Shown: positions 45,445-56,420, counted from the stretch's first letter. The stretch: 64,000 nucleotides of DNA from Amoebophrya sp. A120 (GCA_905178155.1 CAJINV010000002.1:840780-904779), one strand, 5' to 3'. Notes: generated by a model from the sequence alone, not told the origin. Translations and numbers: made by a program.

Positions 45445-46449
45445 CCTGTATTTATTCCTTTTTACCGATTTAACAAAAACGGCGTAAAAAATCTTTCGGG
45501 TCGTCCTCGCGCTTAATGGAACATACTCTTCCGATGGAACTAAGTACAACAAAAGGTCTTCGTCTTGTGCAAACACGACCACGAGAATGAACGAGTATGC
45601 TTTCGAGGAATCATGCGAGAAAGCGACACGACCACTTAAGACGAACCGCTCACTGCGAATACGTTGCTTTGTTCTATACGAATGCGAATAGACCACGAGA
45701 AGCTTAGCGACTTTAGCGAGGCGAATTGTACTGAGCAAGGGGATCGATCTTGTCGGCACGATCACGATCTAGATTTGAGCCAGCACGACGAAAAGATTTT
45801 CAGAAAACTTTATCTTCAAATTTTTTCGCTTCCAACATCCGCGAGTTGAACGAACACCGCCCCATTTTGGCATACACACGTATCACAATATCGCCCTTTC
45901 GGAACTTCTACTATTAATACGGCTTGAAAATTTTTACCGACCCACATCTGTAGCTTTCGGCTGCATGGAATGTTTGGCGTGCTTGTTGAATCTGAAGGAA
46001 TAGTCAACTCGCTAAAAAATCGCGTTCGAATTTTGACTTTCGGTAGTATTGTTTCTTGTGTGCTATCGGTGTAGTTCATTTTTACCATGCATGAGTCTCA
46101 TTCTACTATTGAATGCCTAGAAGACGCTTCGTAAAAAAGCCGATCTAGAAGTAGCTAGCCAGGTAGAGAAAACGAAACCATTCCAATAAAGCAGAAAACT
46201 CGGTGCTTTCTCTGATTCAATTATATGTCGTGCGCATGCAATTCCAACTTCATGTGTTTTTTCTTACTTGATCATGTTGTGCCAGGGTAAAGTTTGTTTT
46301 TCTCATTCGTAAATAAGGTGCAGAACTTTATTGATATCGTAAAGAAACGTAATGCTCCATGTATTAACTCTACTGCTCGCATGAACTGGTACACAGCTAC
46401 TGTATCAACATCGCCGATACATCGTTCTTTCACCCCTCTACAACCGTCC
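45445..46449. other. Intergenic, genes K and L
   Basis: 1 kb, AT-rich. It holds the upstream open extension of gene K to 45765. No repeat or other gene supported. Confidence 0.5.
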
Positions 46450-49227
46450 CTACCTCCCCGCCATTCCTAAGCAGAAGCTGGTGCAGATCGCCCTGAGCAC
46501 CCTCCCAGGGTTATCCGGTAGGCAACTACAAGAATGCGCGCTGCGCTCTCTTCGGTAGGGCAAAACCAGATCGACGGCACTGACCTCTTCTGGAATCACG
46601 TCTGCTGGGTTAATGGGGAAAGTGAAGACAATTTGTAATGTCAACCGCGGAATGACTTTTAAATAATTCAAATCCACCTCTCCCTCGTTTTCATCGTCAC
46701 CATTTCGTCTCACCAGCGCCGGACAGGTCATAGCCGCGCTCATCCTGGCCCGCGGTCTTCCCGACGAGTCCTCCAGGACTAGTTGTCCCTTGATGGAATC
46801 GCCGAAAATGCTAGCCAATGACGTCTATCAACTGTAAAAATGTCTGGGTCTGGAACATTCTGACACTTGTCATGCACGTTTTGCATGAGCCCTGATGTCT
46901 GTGATGCATGCCCTAGCATGACAGATTTTTTCAGAGCTTCTTGATGCCTATTCCGCACGACAAATGCCCTCTCCACGTAGCAAAAATTACACTCCTTTTG
47001 CTACTCACGCAATACAGATTTTTCTGGAATCCAAATGCAGCATGACAAGTTGCATTCTTCCAGACCCAGACATTTTTACATTTGATAACGTCTCTGGCCG
47101 ATGCCTGGGGTTTTGCAAGTGCTCTTTACAGATAGTTGTCAACTTCTGCCGAAAGGCTCGCTCCGTCACGGATTCGAATGGTCGTTGTGGCCACTGATGG
47201 TCGTAAGAATTATCCCCGCCGTTGTTTGGACCAGCAGAAATTTCCGCAACTTCTTGCAAAAACCGAATCGGCACCTGCGTTGCGGTAATGGAGACAGAGC
47301 GCGGGGCGTCAGAGAGCGGTGGCACTTCGTTGTCAGCAAGATGTTGAACTTGAACCCCCGCCGCCGCACCACGACCACCTCTGCGGTCACCCCGAATCAA
47401 TATCGGCACGCGCCCCTCTGCTGGCCCAATCTGATACGTCATGACATTCCGATGCCGTGTCGCCCGTTGCACTAGTCTCGCCTGACTCTCCGGCACTCTG
47501 TAGACTGCTATCGAGTTGGTTGCGAAATAATCGTAGTTCTGACCGAGTTGCGCGATTTGGTAATCTCTCCGGAGGAGGATATTCGGTACCGGCTCCCCGA
47601 GCATGAGAGGTTGCACCGGCATCTGGACGAAGTGCGATTTCCTTGCCAACGCTTGCTCGAAGAGGCTGAAAAACTGCTTTAACCTCTGTTTCTCCCTCTC
47701 TTCAATGTCTTCGGTGTAATTTTCTTCTCCGTATCCGGGCATGAATCCGTGGTCGAATTGGGGTTTCCTAACCCGGAAATACGCGGTGAATTGGTCGAAC
47801 ATGGAGAAAGCCGGCGCGCTTGATGACGATGTTGCAGCTCCAACAGCAGCTCCGACCGGCTCGGGCGTGGGACCTGTACTGTCTTGCAAGGTCCGGAAGT
47901 ACTCGTCCCATAACTGTGTGGAGGTTTTTTTCGCCAGGTTTGTCGTGTGGTCGAAATTATCGTTTGTGTAGTTACTATCAAGCCCCTTGTTGTGTTCCCG
48001 AACCAGGGCGTGCAGGAAAGAGGAAAACACCGTCGGGCCCTGCTTGATCACCGCTGAGATCTCGATGGCTTGGGGTGGTTCGGACAGAACGGCATCTGGC
48101 ATATTTTCCGTTCCGCAATGACGTTGACAGGCTTTAGAAGTCCAGACCTCGCCGGATGAAGTAGTACGAGTAGTCTCTGATGGTACTATCGCATCAGAAA
48201 AACCAGACGCAAGTGCTTGGTTGTGGTAGAAGCAACTTTCATCTTTCGACGATGCTCGGGTGCTGGGTGTCACGACATCTTCAGAAAAACTCCTGCTGGC
48301 CGTCTTCATATTGTTTCCTTTCCCGCCTGCACACAGCACCTCCCCGAGTGGCGTGGCCCCAAACAATTCCGCATCCAAGACCACGTGCGCTGGCGCTGGG
48401 GCATGGGGACTACAACTATTGCTGTTCAAAAGCAGTGTGACGGATAAGTGTTGCTCTGGGAAGGTGACAGATTTCTCCTCTTTCAGAACCGCCTCCACTT
48501 TTTGCTTCAGCTCCCCCACCGTCCACGAGTGCCAGTTGTGTTTTGATTGATATAAATCCTCGAGATATCAAATGTAAAAATGTCTGGGTTTGGAAGAATG
48601 CGCGATTTGTCATGCAGCTTTTCCATGACCCATGAGGTCTGGAATGCAGGACCTAGCATGACAGATTCTGTGCGATCTTAATCTTTCTCATGCCTATCCT
48701 GCATGAGAAACTGCCTCCCGACTTGGTCAAAACTGGACGACTTTTGGTAATCACGCAACACAGATTTTTGCATGCTTCAGATTTAGCATGACAAGTTGCA
48801 TTCTTCCAGACCCAGACATTTTTACATTTGATACGAGAACTAACTCCCCGTTCATCGCTTTGCGGATACGGAGGGGAGGTTCGTATAATCGGTATTCGTA
48901 TTGTTCTTCTGTGGGAGATGTTGAATCATTGCCGCTTTTCGTTTTCGACGAAATATTAAACGGACATCGGCCCCCTCCTTCGCAAATCGACTTGTTTTTC
49001 GTGCAGCATGAAGATGATCTGCCTGAGGACTTGGAGCAACACCTGTTTCGCCGAGGAGAGGGCGAATTTGATTTTTTTCTCCACCTCGAGTCCTCCACCG
49101 GCTCTAGCACCAGCTTCCGGGTTGTCTGCCGGTCGAAATAGGTGCGGACGGCCAGAACTAATACCGGAGGAGCATTCAGAATGCTCACCAGAGAGGACAG
49201 AACGAAGAAGCAGGAAAGGGCAGTCAT
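46450..49227 (-). CDS. Gene L: probable secreted protein of unknown function
   Basis: Exons between elements are 49227-48834, 48565-47088 and 46824-46450. It starts MTALSCFFVLSSLVSILNAP followed by PVLVLAVRTYF, a good signal-peptide or signal-anchor profile. A Cys/Ser-rich stretch follows (RRNRCCSKSSGRSSSCCTKN; ICEGGGRCPF). Exon 2 is a long mixed region with helical QRLKQFFSLFEQALARKSHF, RVPESQARLVQRATRHRNVM, and Asp/Ser linkers. The last exon contains VPIRFLQEV-like hydrophobic strands and ends in a Cys/Arg-rich tail. No recognised domain; secretion is predicted only from the N terminus. Confidence 0.78.
46825..47087. mobile_element. Introner family A (gene L)
   Basis: 263 bp. Ends TATCAACTGTAAAAATG and TTTTTACATTTGATA. 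TSD ACGTC on both sides. Excision gives HRPETS-LASIFG. Confidence 0.93.
48566..48833. mobile_element. Introner family A (gene L)
   Basis: 268 bp. Ends TATCAAATGTAAAAATG and TTTTTACATTTGATA. TSD CGAGA on both sides. Very close internally to 855-1116 and 3494-3759. Excision gives GELVLE-DLYQSK. Confidence 0.94.
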
Positions 49228-49993
49228 TGTTGCTTCTTAACTGTACAGCAAGTTATCAATTTAGGATGAGAAGGGAGAAGAGAAAGTTTAAAGTTACTGT
49301 TGCAGTGCTCCGAAGAGGAAGAAGTAAAGTGCTTCCTTATTTTGTACAATTTAATTCAAAGTATAGACAGACACAAGCAAAATAGAAGTGCAATATAGCA
49401 AATTTTGCTGGAGGGCTCAAGGACGAATTCTACCGATTCCGATACTAAATTAGTCCGAAAGAAAATAATCACAGATGAATCGCAATGCCTGGGGGTGTGT
49501 TTCATCGGTACAGCAGGAATAGAGAGTTTGAGTGGTATCAAGAACTAACATAGGTTTTCTACCGTCTTTCTAGTGATCGTCGTTTGGCTTGAACTATGGA
49601 TCCCATCTACATATGGCGTGTTTACGTGGTTTTTGGGATGATTTTCTGATCTGTATGCTTTTGGTTGAAGATCTCGATCTTTTTCGTCACTTTACCACTC
49701 CTGAGCAGTTTTGCTTCTTCCAGCACAACATGTTATTTGACGTCATTTCACAAAGGATCACATCACATGCATCGGAAAAAGCATAAGCATTTGCATACTA
49801 TTTGAACTTGCCTTCGAAAATTTATTGGATCGACCTATTTGCAGCTGGATCTGTACGGAGAGACTTATATCTTCAGTCGCTCTTGCCTGGAGGTACAGCC
49901 AGGATGTGGGGGCTGTCGAAGGGAAAAGTCACTGCTCGACGCAAGTGTACTCGGGCGTCGTGACATGTTGAACTTGATTCGTGTTTTAGAGAA
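49228..49993. other. Intergenic, genes L and M
   Basis: 766 bp, AT-rich. A 65-codon plus-strand frame at 49589-49786 has no support beyond its length. No repeat seen. Confidence 0.5.
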
Positions 49994-52900
49994 CTAGTGT
50001 GCAGCTTCCATCTGCTGGACGTCATCCGGCCTTCTCCCACTTCTCTTCATCCTATCCTCCGGACTCAAGCCTTTTTCACTACTTCCATACAACGCCCATT
50101 CAGGTGTGGGCCGGGACCGCGACGTGTCATGCTGTATTGGATCTGTTGAGGCACTTGACGTCGCTGCCTGTGATGTTGTTGACAGCGCTCTGCTTATTGT
50201 GGGGCTGCTGTGGTCCTCTTGTTCGCCCGTATTATGTGCTGATGCAGTTTCCGCATGACAAGTTTCCCTTTCGAAAATCTTGTCAAAGTCGATCCACGTA
50301 TTCCACCGTCCAGTTTCCGATATCCTATGCAAAAGCACTGTCGCTGCACTCGTAGTAGTTGCGGTGATGCATGACAAATCTATGAGTTTTTATCTTATTC
50401 AGCATGGAAAACTGTATTTTTCTTCGTGGCAATAAAATTTATCGTGCAAAAATTTCTACAAGCAGTACGATGCTTTTGCAATGCATATCCGGACACTGCC
50501 AGCGGTCTTTCCTCGCCAGCAGTACCCCGCAGCTGTGGTGGTGCTCCGCCGCTAACCCGTATTGGAAGAACTGGAGGTGAGACGAGGCGGAATCGGAAGC
50601 ACTGCTGGTGCAGCCGAGAACATCTTCCGGTGAAGCGCCGTCATGTGCGGCCTCTGCAAGAACTTGCTTAGAATTTCGATGCAGTTCCGCTATCGCCTGA
50701 TTGATTTCCTCCTGCAATAACCTCGCGAACTCGCACACGTCCGAGTGCGTCGGTACATTCTTCTGGCTCATGCCGTGCTTCTCGAAAACTTGCGGTGCGA
50801 ACGTCGCGCCTTTCACCTCGATGAAGTCCGCTTCCGCGGTGAGAAGGAGATGCGCAAACTCGGCGGCACTATGAACTGCAAAAGTATCGCACTCGTAGTA
50901 ATTGCTATTACAATGCATGACAAATCTCTTTCCGAGGGTAAAACAGCATTACAAATTTCATTTGTAATGCTGAGCTAATTTATTGTAATCGCAATTTATA
51001 CTAGTACGACTACGAGGCTTTTGCATTTGATAGGCACGGTGCCTTGTACTAGGATTTATATTAGGACTGGTTCTACCCACAATTTCCGACACAGAAGTTT
51101 CACTTTCAGTCGCTGTCTTTTCTTTATCACGATGAGGCCCCCGACCTTCATCTTGTTGTAGCAAATACGTCAACCGTAAAACCGTCCTTGTTTTCGACCC
51201 CTTTCGACTAAACTCCGTGCGCAAAATCTGCAGAGATTTTTGCAACCTCTGCCAGGCATCCGCAAACAGTGGGCGGCCGACTTTTTTCAAATCAGGCTCG
51301 TTGCTCGCGTCTACGGACACGTAAAGCTGCGTGCAGAAGGTGTTGTTTGCTTTTTCCTGGGCCTCTTATCGCACAGAAAAAAGCAGGCAGGTCACATTCG
51401 TAATGCAAAAATAAACTCACAAAAATATGAATATCTGCACTGCATACCCTAAACAGCATGCTACGGGGCCGCCTATGACAAAATTTTCTGTGTGTTTATT
51501 CTTGCATCACAGATATGCCCTGCCTGCTTTTTTTCATGGGATACCTCTGCAAGGGTTATTAGCGAGTCGGGAAACTGGCCATTCGTAACGAGAAACGTGG
51601 AAATCCTTTTTTGCCACATCAGCTTCAACAACCTCGGCAAGTGCGGATACAGCACCGGCTCGCCAACGAGAGAGAGGGCGCAGTGACGCACTCCACCGGG
51701 GTTTTGACTGATTGTCATCTTGGGAAGAACTTCTTGTGGGGATCTACTCTGTGTCAGGGTGCTGTCTCGTGGTGTTGAAAATTCATCATCATCGTGGTTT
51801 GCCGCAACTACATCTTCATCTCCCTGTGCTTGCACTCCCACTGCACCTGTTCCGCGTGATGTTCTACCCAGTGCAAAAGTATCGTACTCGTAGTAATTGC
51901 GGTCATGCATTACAAATCTCGTTTCCAAGGCAAATCAGCATGACAACTTGCGTTTGTCATGCTGAGGGAATTTGTCATGCCATTCATACTAGTACGATAC
52001 TTTTGCACTTCATATGTTCCACGCCCCGATGCGGTCGCCGCAAACACCTCTGACACCCGGGTACTAGATATCGCAAGAAAAAAGTGTTACAGTTACACAT
52101 TGTCATGCAAGACTAGCAACAGAGACGACCTTTCTCATGCAGGAAATGCTTCGGATCCTCGTTTCCTTCCTGTTTTCCCTTATGATCTTCGCATTACAAG
52201 TTTTCTCTGCCACACAGAGAAAATTTGTGATGCAGAAACTCCAACAAATGTGTAACTGTAACACTTTTTTCTCGTGATACTAGAGACCACAGCTCTAGTA
52301 CTTCCGGTAACAACGGATCGGTCTTCTCTTGTACTACCCGCTGTGTGCTGGTTATCCCACGAAAAAACTGCCTCTCTGTGATGGTTTTGCAAGATCCGCA
52401 TCACAAGTTTGCTACACATGACAGGGACAATTTGCCATGCGCGCTTCCCAAGGGAAAACTAAAACACGCTGAAAAACCCAATGCCTTGCATGTGTAGCAA
52501 GACAAATAGTTCTGTGTTCCATTCTCTGCATGACAAGTTTACAGTGAAACAGTTTTTTCTTGCGATACTGGTGGTTTACATTCAAGCCGGACACCACCTG
52601 CTTGATGAATTTATGAACTGCAAAAGTATCGTACTCGTAGTAATCGCAGTTATGCATTACAAATTTTTTTCCGAAGGTAAATCCCCATGACAAATTTTAT
52701 TTCTCATGCTGAGGAAATTTGTAATGCATTTATACTAGTACGATACTTTTGCAATGCATAAAATTTTTTGCTGTGCAATTCCAGAGCTTTTTCCAGCACA
52801 AACTCCGGCTCGTCCGTCTCATATTCCTTTTTCCACTTTGTCGTCACCGGATTCGTGTGGTTCCGCCAGCAAAACACGCATTTATTCGCGCAGGCCAGGT

Positions 52901-54659
52901 TCGTATCAACCGCAAATATGTTTGGGTCATCTCGGAGATTGCAAGGCTTGTCATGCATGTTTTGCGTGAAGACCCATGATTGTCTGTGATGTATGCCCTA
53001 CCATCACAGATTTTTAACACCCTTCCTGATGCCTATTCCGCACGACAAACGCCCTGCCCGCGTAGCACAAACTGGACTCCGTTTGCTGGTCATGCAATAC
53101 AGATGTCTTTGGAATCCAAGCACAGCATCACAAGTTCTTGCAACCTTCCAGACATCCAGGGATATTTGCAATGCATAGTTCGGCGTCATCTCCATGCACT
53201 TGTGCGATTCGATGCCGTAGAACGTGTGCTTGTAGCACTGGCCATAATGCTATCCACAGAAAAAAAACTTACTATCCCAATCCACTTTTTGCATGACAGA
53301 CACGGAATTTTATGTATGTTTTGCATTACAAATTGGATGTGGATGGGTGTTTCTTCCTGGATAAGTGCTTCAGCGCGTTTTTCGTCCAGCGACAGAGTTT
53401 GACTGCGGAGTGGGACCCAATTAGCTCGTAGTTCTGCCTCGATAGGCTTTCCCGCTGTTGCGCCGTGGTCTGGGGGCGGAGTTTGAGGTTGACCCTGCTT
53501 GCTGGAGGTGAGGAGGGTGTTGCTCCTGGACCATTTTTGACAAGAGATGAGTGTCTTCGTCGTGGTTCCACTGGGCTGCGGTCTACAACTTCCACCCCAG
53601 GTTGTTGTATTATAGGTGCCTGGTCTAACACTGTCGCTCCGCCTCTTGTGGGCGGGGAAGAACGAGACGACGTTGCGGAGGAGCCTTCTGTATCCACAGA
53701 AAAAAACCCATTCACATCCATTTTTTGCATGACAAACACACGACTTCACGCGTGTTTTGCATGACAAATTGGATGTGGATGTGTGTTTTTTCGTGGATAT
53801 TCTGCTGCTGATGCTGTCGTCTTCGCCTCGGACGATGAACAAATAAGTGTTGATGACGATGAAGACGAGGATATCAAGAAGAAAAATCCCCCCTCCCCAT
53901 ATCACAGCGGAAATCTGTGATGAAGGTTTATGGTCACAAATCAGCTTTCCTATGCTAGAAGGGAAAAGAAAAAGATGCGGACTGTAGTCCTGGGTGGCGT
54001 GGGAAAGCCCTGCATCGTCAGCATGACAGGAGGCAGCTGGAACTGGGAAACAACATGATAAATTGCCTGCAAACGAGGCCACAACTGAGGCTCTTGGCCT
54101 TCTAGCAGTACAAGTCGACTATGTGTACTCAAATACAGCATCACAAATTTCGTTTTCGATATGGGGTGGGGGGATTCTTCCTTTTGGTGGAGGACGAGGA
54201 CGAGGGCCCAAACGCTGCCCAGTTGATGCCCTCGATCCGGAAGCGAGCGCTCCTCTCCTTCTGGATAAACTCCAAAGCCTCCGACGCGCCGTGTCGTTGT
54301 ATTTTTTGTGCTTGATGTGGTTGTGCACCACGTGCTGCAGATTTTTCGTGTTCATCGGCTTGTTTGAGCATGCCTGGGGAACAAGTGCTGTCATTCTTGT
54401 GCCTGATTGATGTTGCAAAGCCCTTCTTCCTCGACACCATGAACTTCAGCGAGTGAGCTGCTTCATGCTTCGCCGGAGTCGCAGCGGAGCAGGTTTCAGG
54501 TGCTTTATTTCTGGAAAGAACCAGCACAGTAGACGACGCAATCCTAAAAATCGGCTGCAAACGTGCTGCCACCAACCGCTCGTGACGAGGACCACAAGAA
54601 GACGAACCTCCCTGGAGCAGAGAGGACACGCTGCTGCGTGGATGCTGCACCAGCAGCAT
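49994..54659 (-). CDS. TYW1: Gene M: TYW1, tRNA wybutosine-synthesising radical SAM enzyme
   Basis: TYW1 builds the tricyclic core of wybutosine at position 37 of tRNA-Phe from N1-methylguanosine and pyruvate. Twelve exons between elements: 54659-54190, 53871-53800, 53690-53364, 53250-53178, 52903-52761, 52611-52568, 52352-52280, 52068-52015, 51864-51545, 51366-51033, 50869-50488, 50320-49994. Diagnostic order: YELIGSHSAVKLCRWTKNAL, CYKHTFYGIESHKCMEMTPN, ACANKCVFCWRNHTNPV (Cys-x3-Cys-x2-Cys for the [4Fe-4S] cluster), HCALSLVGEPVLYPHLPRLL, STFLVTNGQFP, LYVSVDASNEPDLKKVGRPL, EADFIEVKGATFAP, GLAAEHHHSCGVLLARKDRW, GRWNTWIDFDKIFE, PEWALYGSSEKGLSPEDRM. The N-terminal 300 residues are Ser/Ala-rich and show no flavodoxin domain, unlike typical eukaryotic TYW1. 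ATG taken at 54659; an in-frame GTG lies at 54677. Confidence 0.95.
50321..50487. mobile_element. Introner family B (gene M)
   Basis: 167 bp. Ends TATCCTATGCAAAAGCAC and GCTTTTGCAATGCATA. TSD TCCGA/TCCGG (4 of 5). Excision gives RWQCPE-TGRWNT. Confidence 0.92.
50870..51032. mobile_element. Introner family B (gene M)
   Basis: 163 bp. Ends TATGAACTGCAAAAGTATCG and GGCTTTTGCATTTGATA; one end resembles family A (ATTTGATA). TSD GGCAC on both sides. Excision gives TRHRA-AEFAHL. Confidence 0.93.
51367..51544. mobile_element. Introner family I (gene M)
   Basis: 178 bp. Ends TATCGCACAGAAAAAAGCAG and CTGCTTTTTTTCATGGGATA; the inverted core is AAAAAAGCAGGCAGG. TSD CCTCT on both sides. Only copy seen. 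Excision gives ITLAEA-QEKANN. Confidence 0.92.
51865..52014. mobile_element. Introner family B (gene M)
   Basis: 150 bp. Ends TACCCAGTGCAAAAGTATCG and TACTTTTGCACTTCATA. TSD TGTTC on both sides. Excision gives SGRGTS-RGTGAV. Confidence 0.93.
52069..52279. mobile_element. Introner family D (gene M)
   Basis: 211 bp. Ends TATCGCAAGAAAAAAGTG and ACTTTTTTCTCGTGATA, with TTACAGTTACACAT inside the TIR. TSD CTAGA on both sides. Same family as 1172-1384. Confidence 0.93.
52353..52567. mobile_element. Introner family D relative (gene M)
   Basis: 215 bp. Ends TATCCCACGAAAAAACTGC and CAGTTTTTTCTTGCGATA; inner TIR differs from family D proper (no GTTACAGTTACA). TSD CTGGT on both sides. Excision gives NVNHQ-HTAGST. 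Confidence 0.92.
52612..52760. mobile_element. Introner family B (gene M)
   Basis: 149 bp. Ends TATGAACTGCAAAAGTATCG and GATACTTTTGCAATGCATA. TSD GAATT/AAATT. Excision gives LHSKKF-IKQVVS. Confidence 0.93.
52904..53177. mobile_element. Introner family A variant (gene M)
   Basis: 274 bp. Ends TATCAACCGCAAATATG and GATATTTGCAATGCATA; the TCTGGGTCTGGAA block is altered on both sides. TSD GTTCG on both sides. It sits four residues before the radical SAM cysteines; excision gives CMEMTPN-LACANK. Confidence 0.92.
53251..53363. mobile_element. Introner family F (gene M)
   Basis: 113 bp. Ends TATCCACAGAAAAAAAAC and TGTTTCTTCCTGGATA; inner ATCCACTTTTTGCATGACA arms. TSD AATGC/AGTGC (4 of 5). Excision gives NALKH-YGQCYK. 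Confidence 0.92.
53691..53799. mobile_element. Introner family F (gene M)
   Basis: 109 bp, among the shortest. Ends TATCCACAGAAAAAAAC and GTTTTTTCGTGGATA; almost the whole element folds into one hairpin. TSD TTCTG on both sides. Excision gives ASAAE-GSSATS. Confidence 0.93.
53872..54189. mobile_element. Introner family J (gene M)
   Basis: 318 bp, the longest. Inverted AATCCCCCC(A/T)CCCCATAT arms about 15 bp from the ends; outer ends TATCAAGAAG and TTTTGGTG (right end decayed). TSD GAGGA on both sides. Excision joins two poly-Ser stretches in frame. Confidence 0.82.
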
Positions 54660-56420
54660 GATTTTAATGTCCTCCACGTACGTATAATATTAATATAGCG
54701 ATTGCTTTCTATGGTTGTAGTATTGTTCTTCGTGCCGAGGAGTTGGAATGGGTGTAGTATTGTTCTCGAATGTGGTTGCGAGATGAATCGAATGCCTAGG
54801 ATCATGAACTAGTAGGTACGGGTGAAGATGATCCACTTCGCATCTTCTAGTTTCTGTGTACGGATCTTCTTGTTCCTGCTGATCAACAAAAAAAACAAAA
54901 AGAAGAAAACAGCGCGCACGTTCACGTGGTCTAGCGGAACCTCCCTGGATGAGGAACAAAAACTTCTTCGTGGACCCTTGTTCATCCGGTCAGGCTACGT
55001 GTGCAACAAGTACAACGACTTCAAGCGCTCCGATGACCGAAGAACTTCGACCTGCTGATCGTGATCATGCGTTCAACACCTTCTACTCGGTCTTCTAGCG
55101 GGGAACTACATGATCTTTTTCTCAAGGGAAAACGAAAAGCGCAAGGTTTCTCATGCACATTTGGCATTAGCCATAATATTCCACACCGTCAAAAAGTCCC
55201 GACATGACCACAACAGGTCGTCAGGTCTTCATAATCCACTTCTGCCTCGGAGCAGAGTCGAACATACTTACAATGGACGACACCAGCAATGAATTTTTTT
55301 TTTCATTTTTCCACGGGTCAGCGACGTGCGTGGCTAGTTCCTCTGCATTCTCAACAACGTCTTCCCAGATTTGAAGTGAAGAACCTTGCGACAGCTTGAT
55401 GCTGTGCATATGGTCTTCGGAGGAAATTCCGTGGTCAATAGATGTTGAGATGTTTTTGGGAGTTGGTGTTGTGTACCCCCGCCAAAAAAAAGATGACCCT
55501 TGCTACTAGTATCCGAGATTTTTCACATTTTCCAAACAGAGTCGCCCGAGGATCGGCGAGGAGCTACAGCTACTTCATTGGCCTCCAGCTACTGTATCAG
55601 AAAAGTTTCTCAGTCGTAAAAGGTTACCTCTAGATAACATCAAGCCTGACAAGAATAATAGCAACGCGCACTATCGTTACTATGCAATCATACACGTAGA
55701 AAAAGAATAGACCTTAGTAAATAGTGATTGGATTTGCACGCATACAGTCTGTTTACCGTGCGCTCCTGCACGTAAGTAACAATGCCGTACATCACGTAAT
55801 TCACTACAATTTTACGAAATTCTATTGTCTTTCGAAAAACCAATAGAATTTCGTAAATTGCAGTGCTATCTTGATGATGTTTTCAACAGCTAACAGCAGT
55901 AGAGCTTCTGTGGTTCACCTCCTTTTACTTTACAGAAAAAAATACCTGTATCTCCACCTAGAGTTATTTGCGAAAATAGAATGCAGGTAGTGCGGTAGAA
56001 GTGAAGAACCCCGTGCCCCCTTGTGCACATGCTCTTCTACTTCAACTTTTTCATCTTTGAGCATAAAATTATGCAATTCTCAGACCGATCAACATTTAAA
56101 TATAAATTTCCACTCGTAGTTCTTTCCACTTCAGCTACTACACGTAACGGATGCACTTCTTCTTCTACGAAGTAAAGATGAGGGACGAGGTTTGATTCAT
56201 TCATAGTCCTTGTAGTTGGAATGGTTGGAGCGAATCGCTCGAAGCTGTTGCAATGCGCTTTTTTGCTCCACCATGTGCACGTTGTTGTGTAGTAGTGTGT
56301 GGCAGAATATTTGAATACATTGATTACGAGCAACCTTCGTAGAAGTCTTGCCGAAAATAACCACAGAGTCGCCCCCGCGGCTCCTGCACTTCTTGACAAG
56401 AACTTCTAACGGAGCTCCGT
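54660..56420. other. Intergenic, genes M and N
   Basis: 1.76 kb. Plus-strand frames at 54822-55058 and 55110-55292 are open but unrecognised. A strong hairpin lies at 55803-55866. The region holds the gene M promoter; whether further TYW1 exons lie here (for a flavodoxin part) I could not see. Confidence 0.5.
55803..55866. repeat. 25-bp near-perfect inverted repeat
   Basis: Left arm 55803-55828 (CACTACAATTTTACGAAATT then CTATTG) pairs with right arm 55842-55866 (CAATAGAATTTCGTAAATTG then CAGTG) around a 13-base loop, with one mismatch and one extra T. Confidence 0.9.

Noticed and set aside
45445-45765. Upstream extension of gene K to 45765
   Set aside because: The frame is open, but the added 107 residues look like translated AT-rich leader; the ATG at 45444 opens the Gln/Ser-rich protein body. 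Not fully excluded.
855-54189. CRISPR-like appearance of regularly recurring short motifs
   Set aside because: The recurring GCATGACAAATTT motif is degenerate, in both orientations and inside eukaryotic introns. There is no repeat-spacer array and no cas-like gene.
54822-55058. Plus-strand frame with hydrophobic start and basic stretch
   Set aside because: 78 codons, poly-Lys from an A-rich tract, no recognisable domain.
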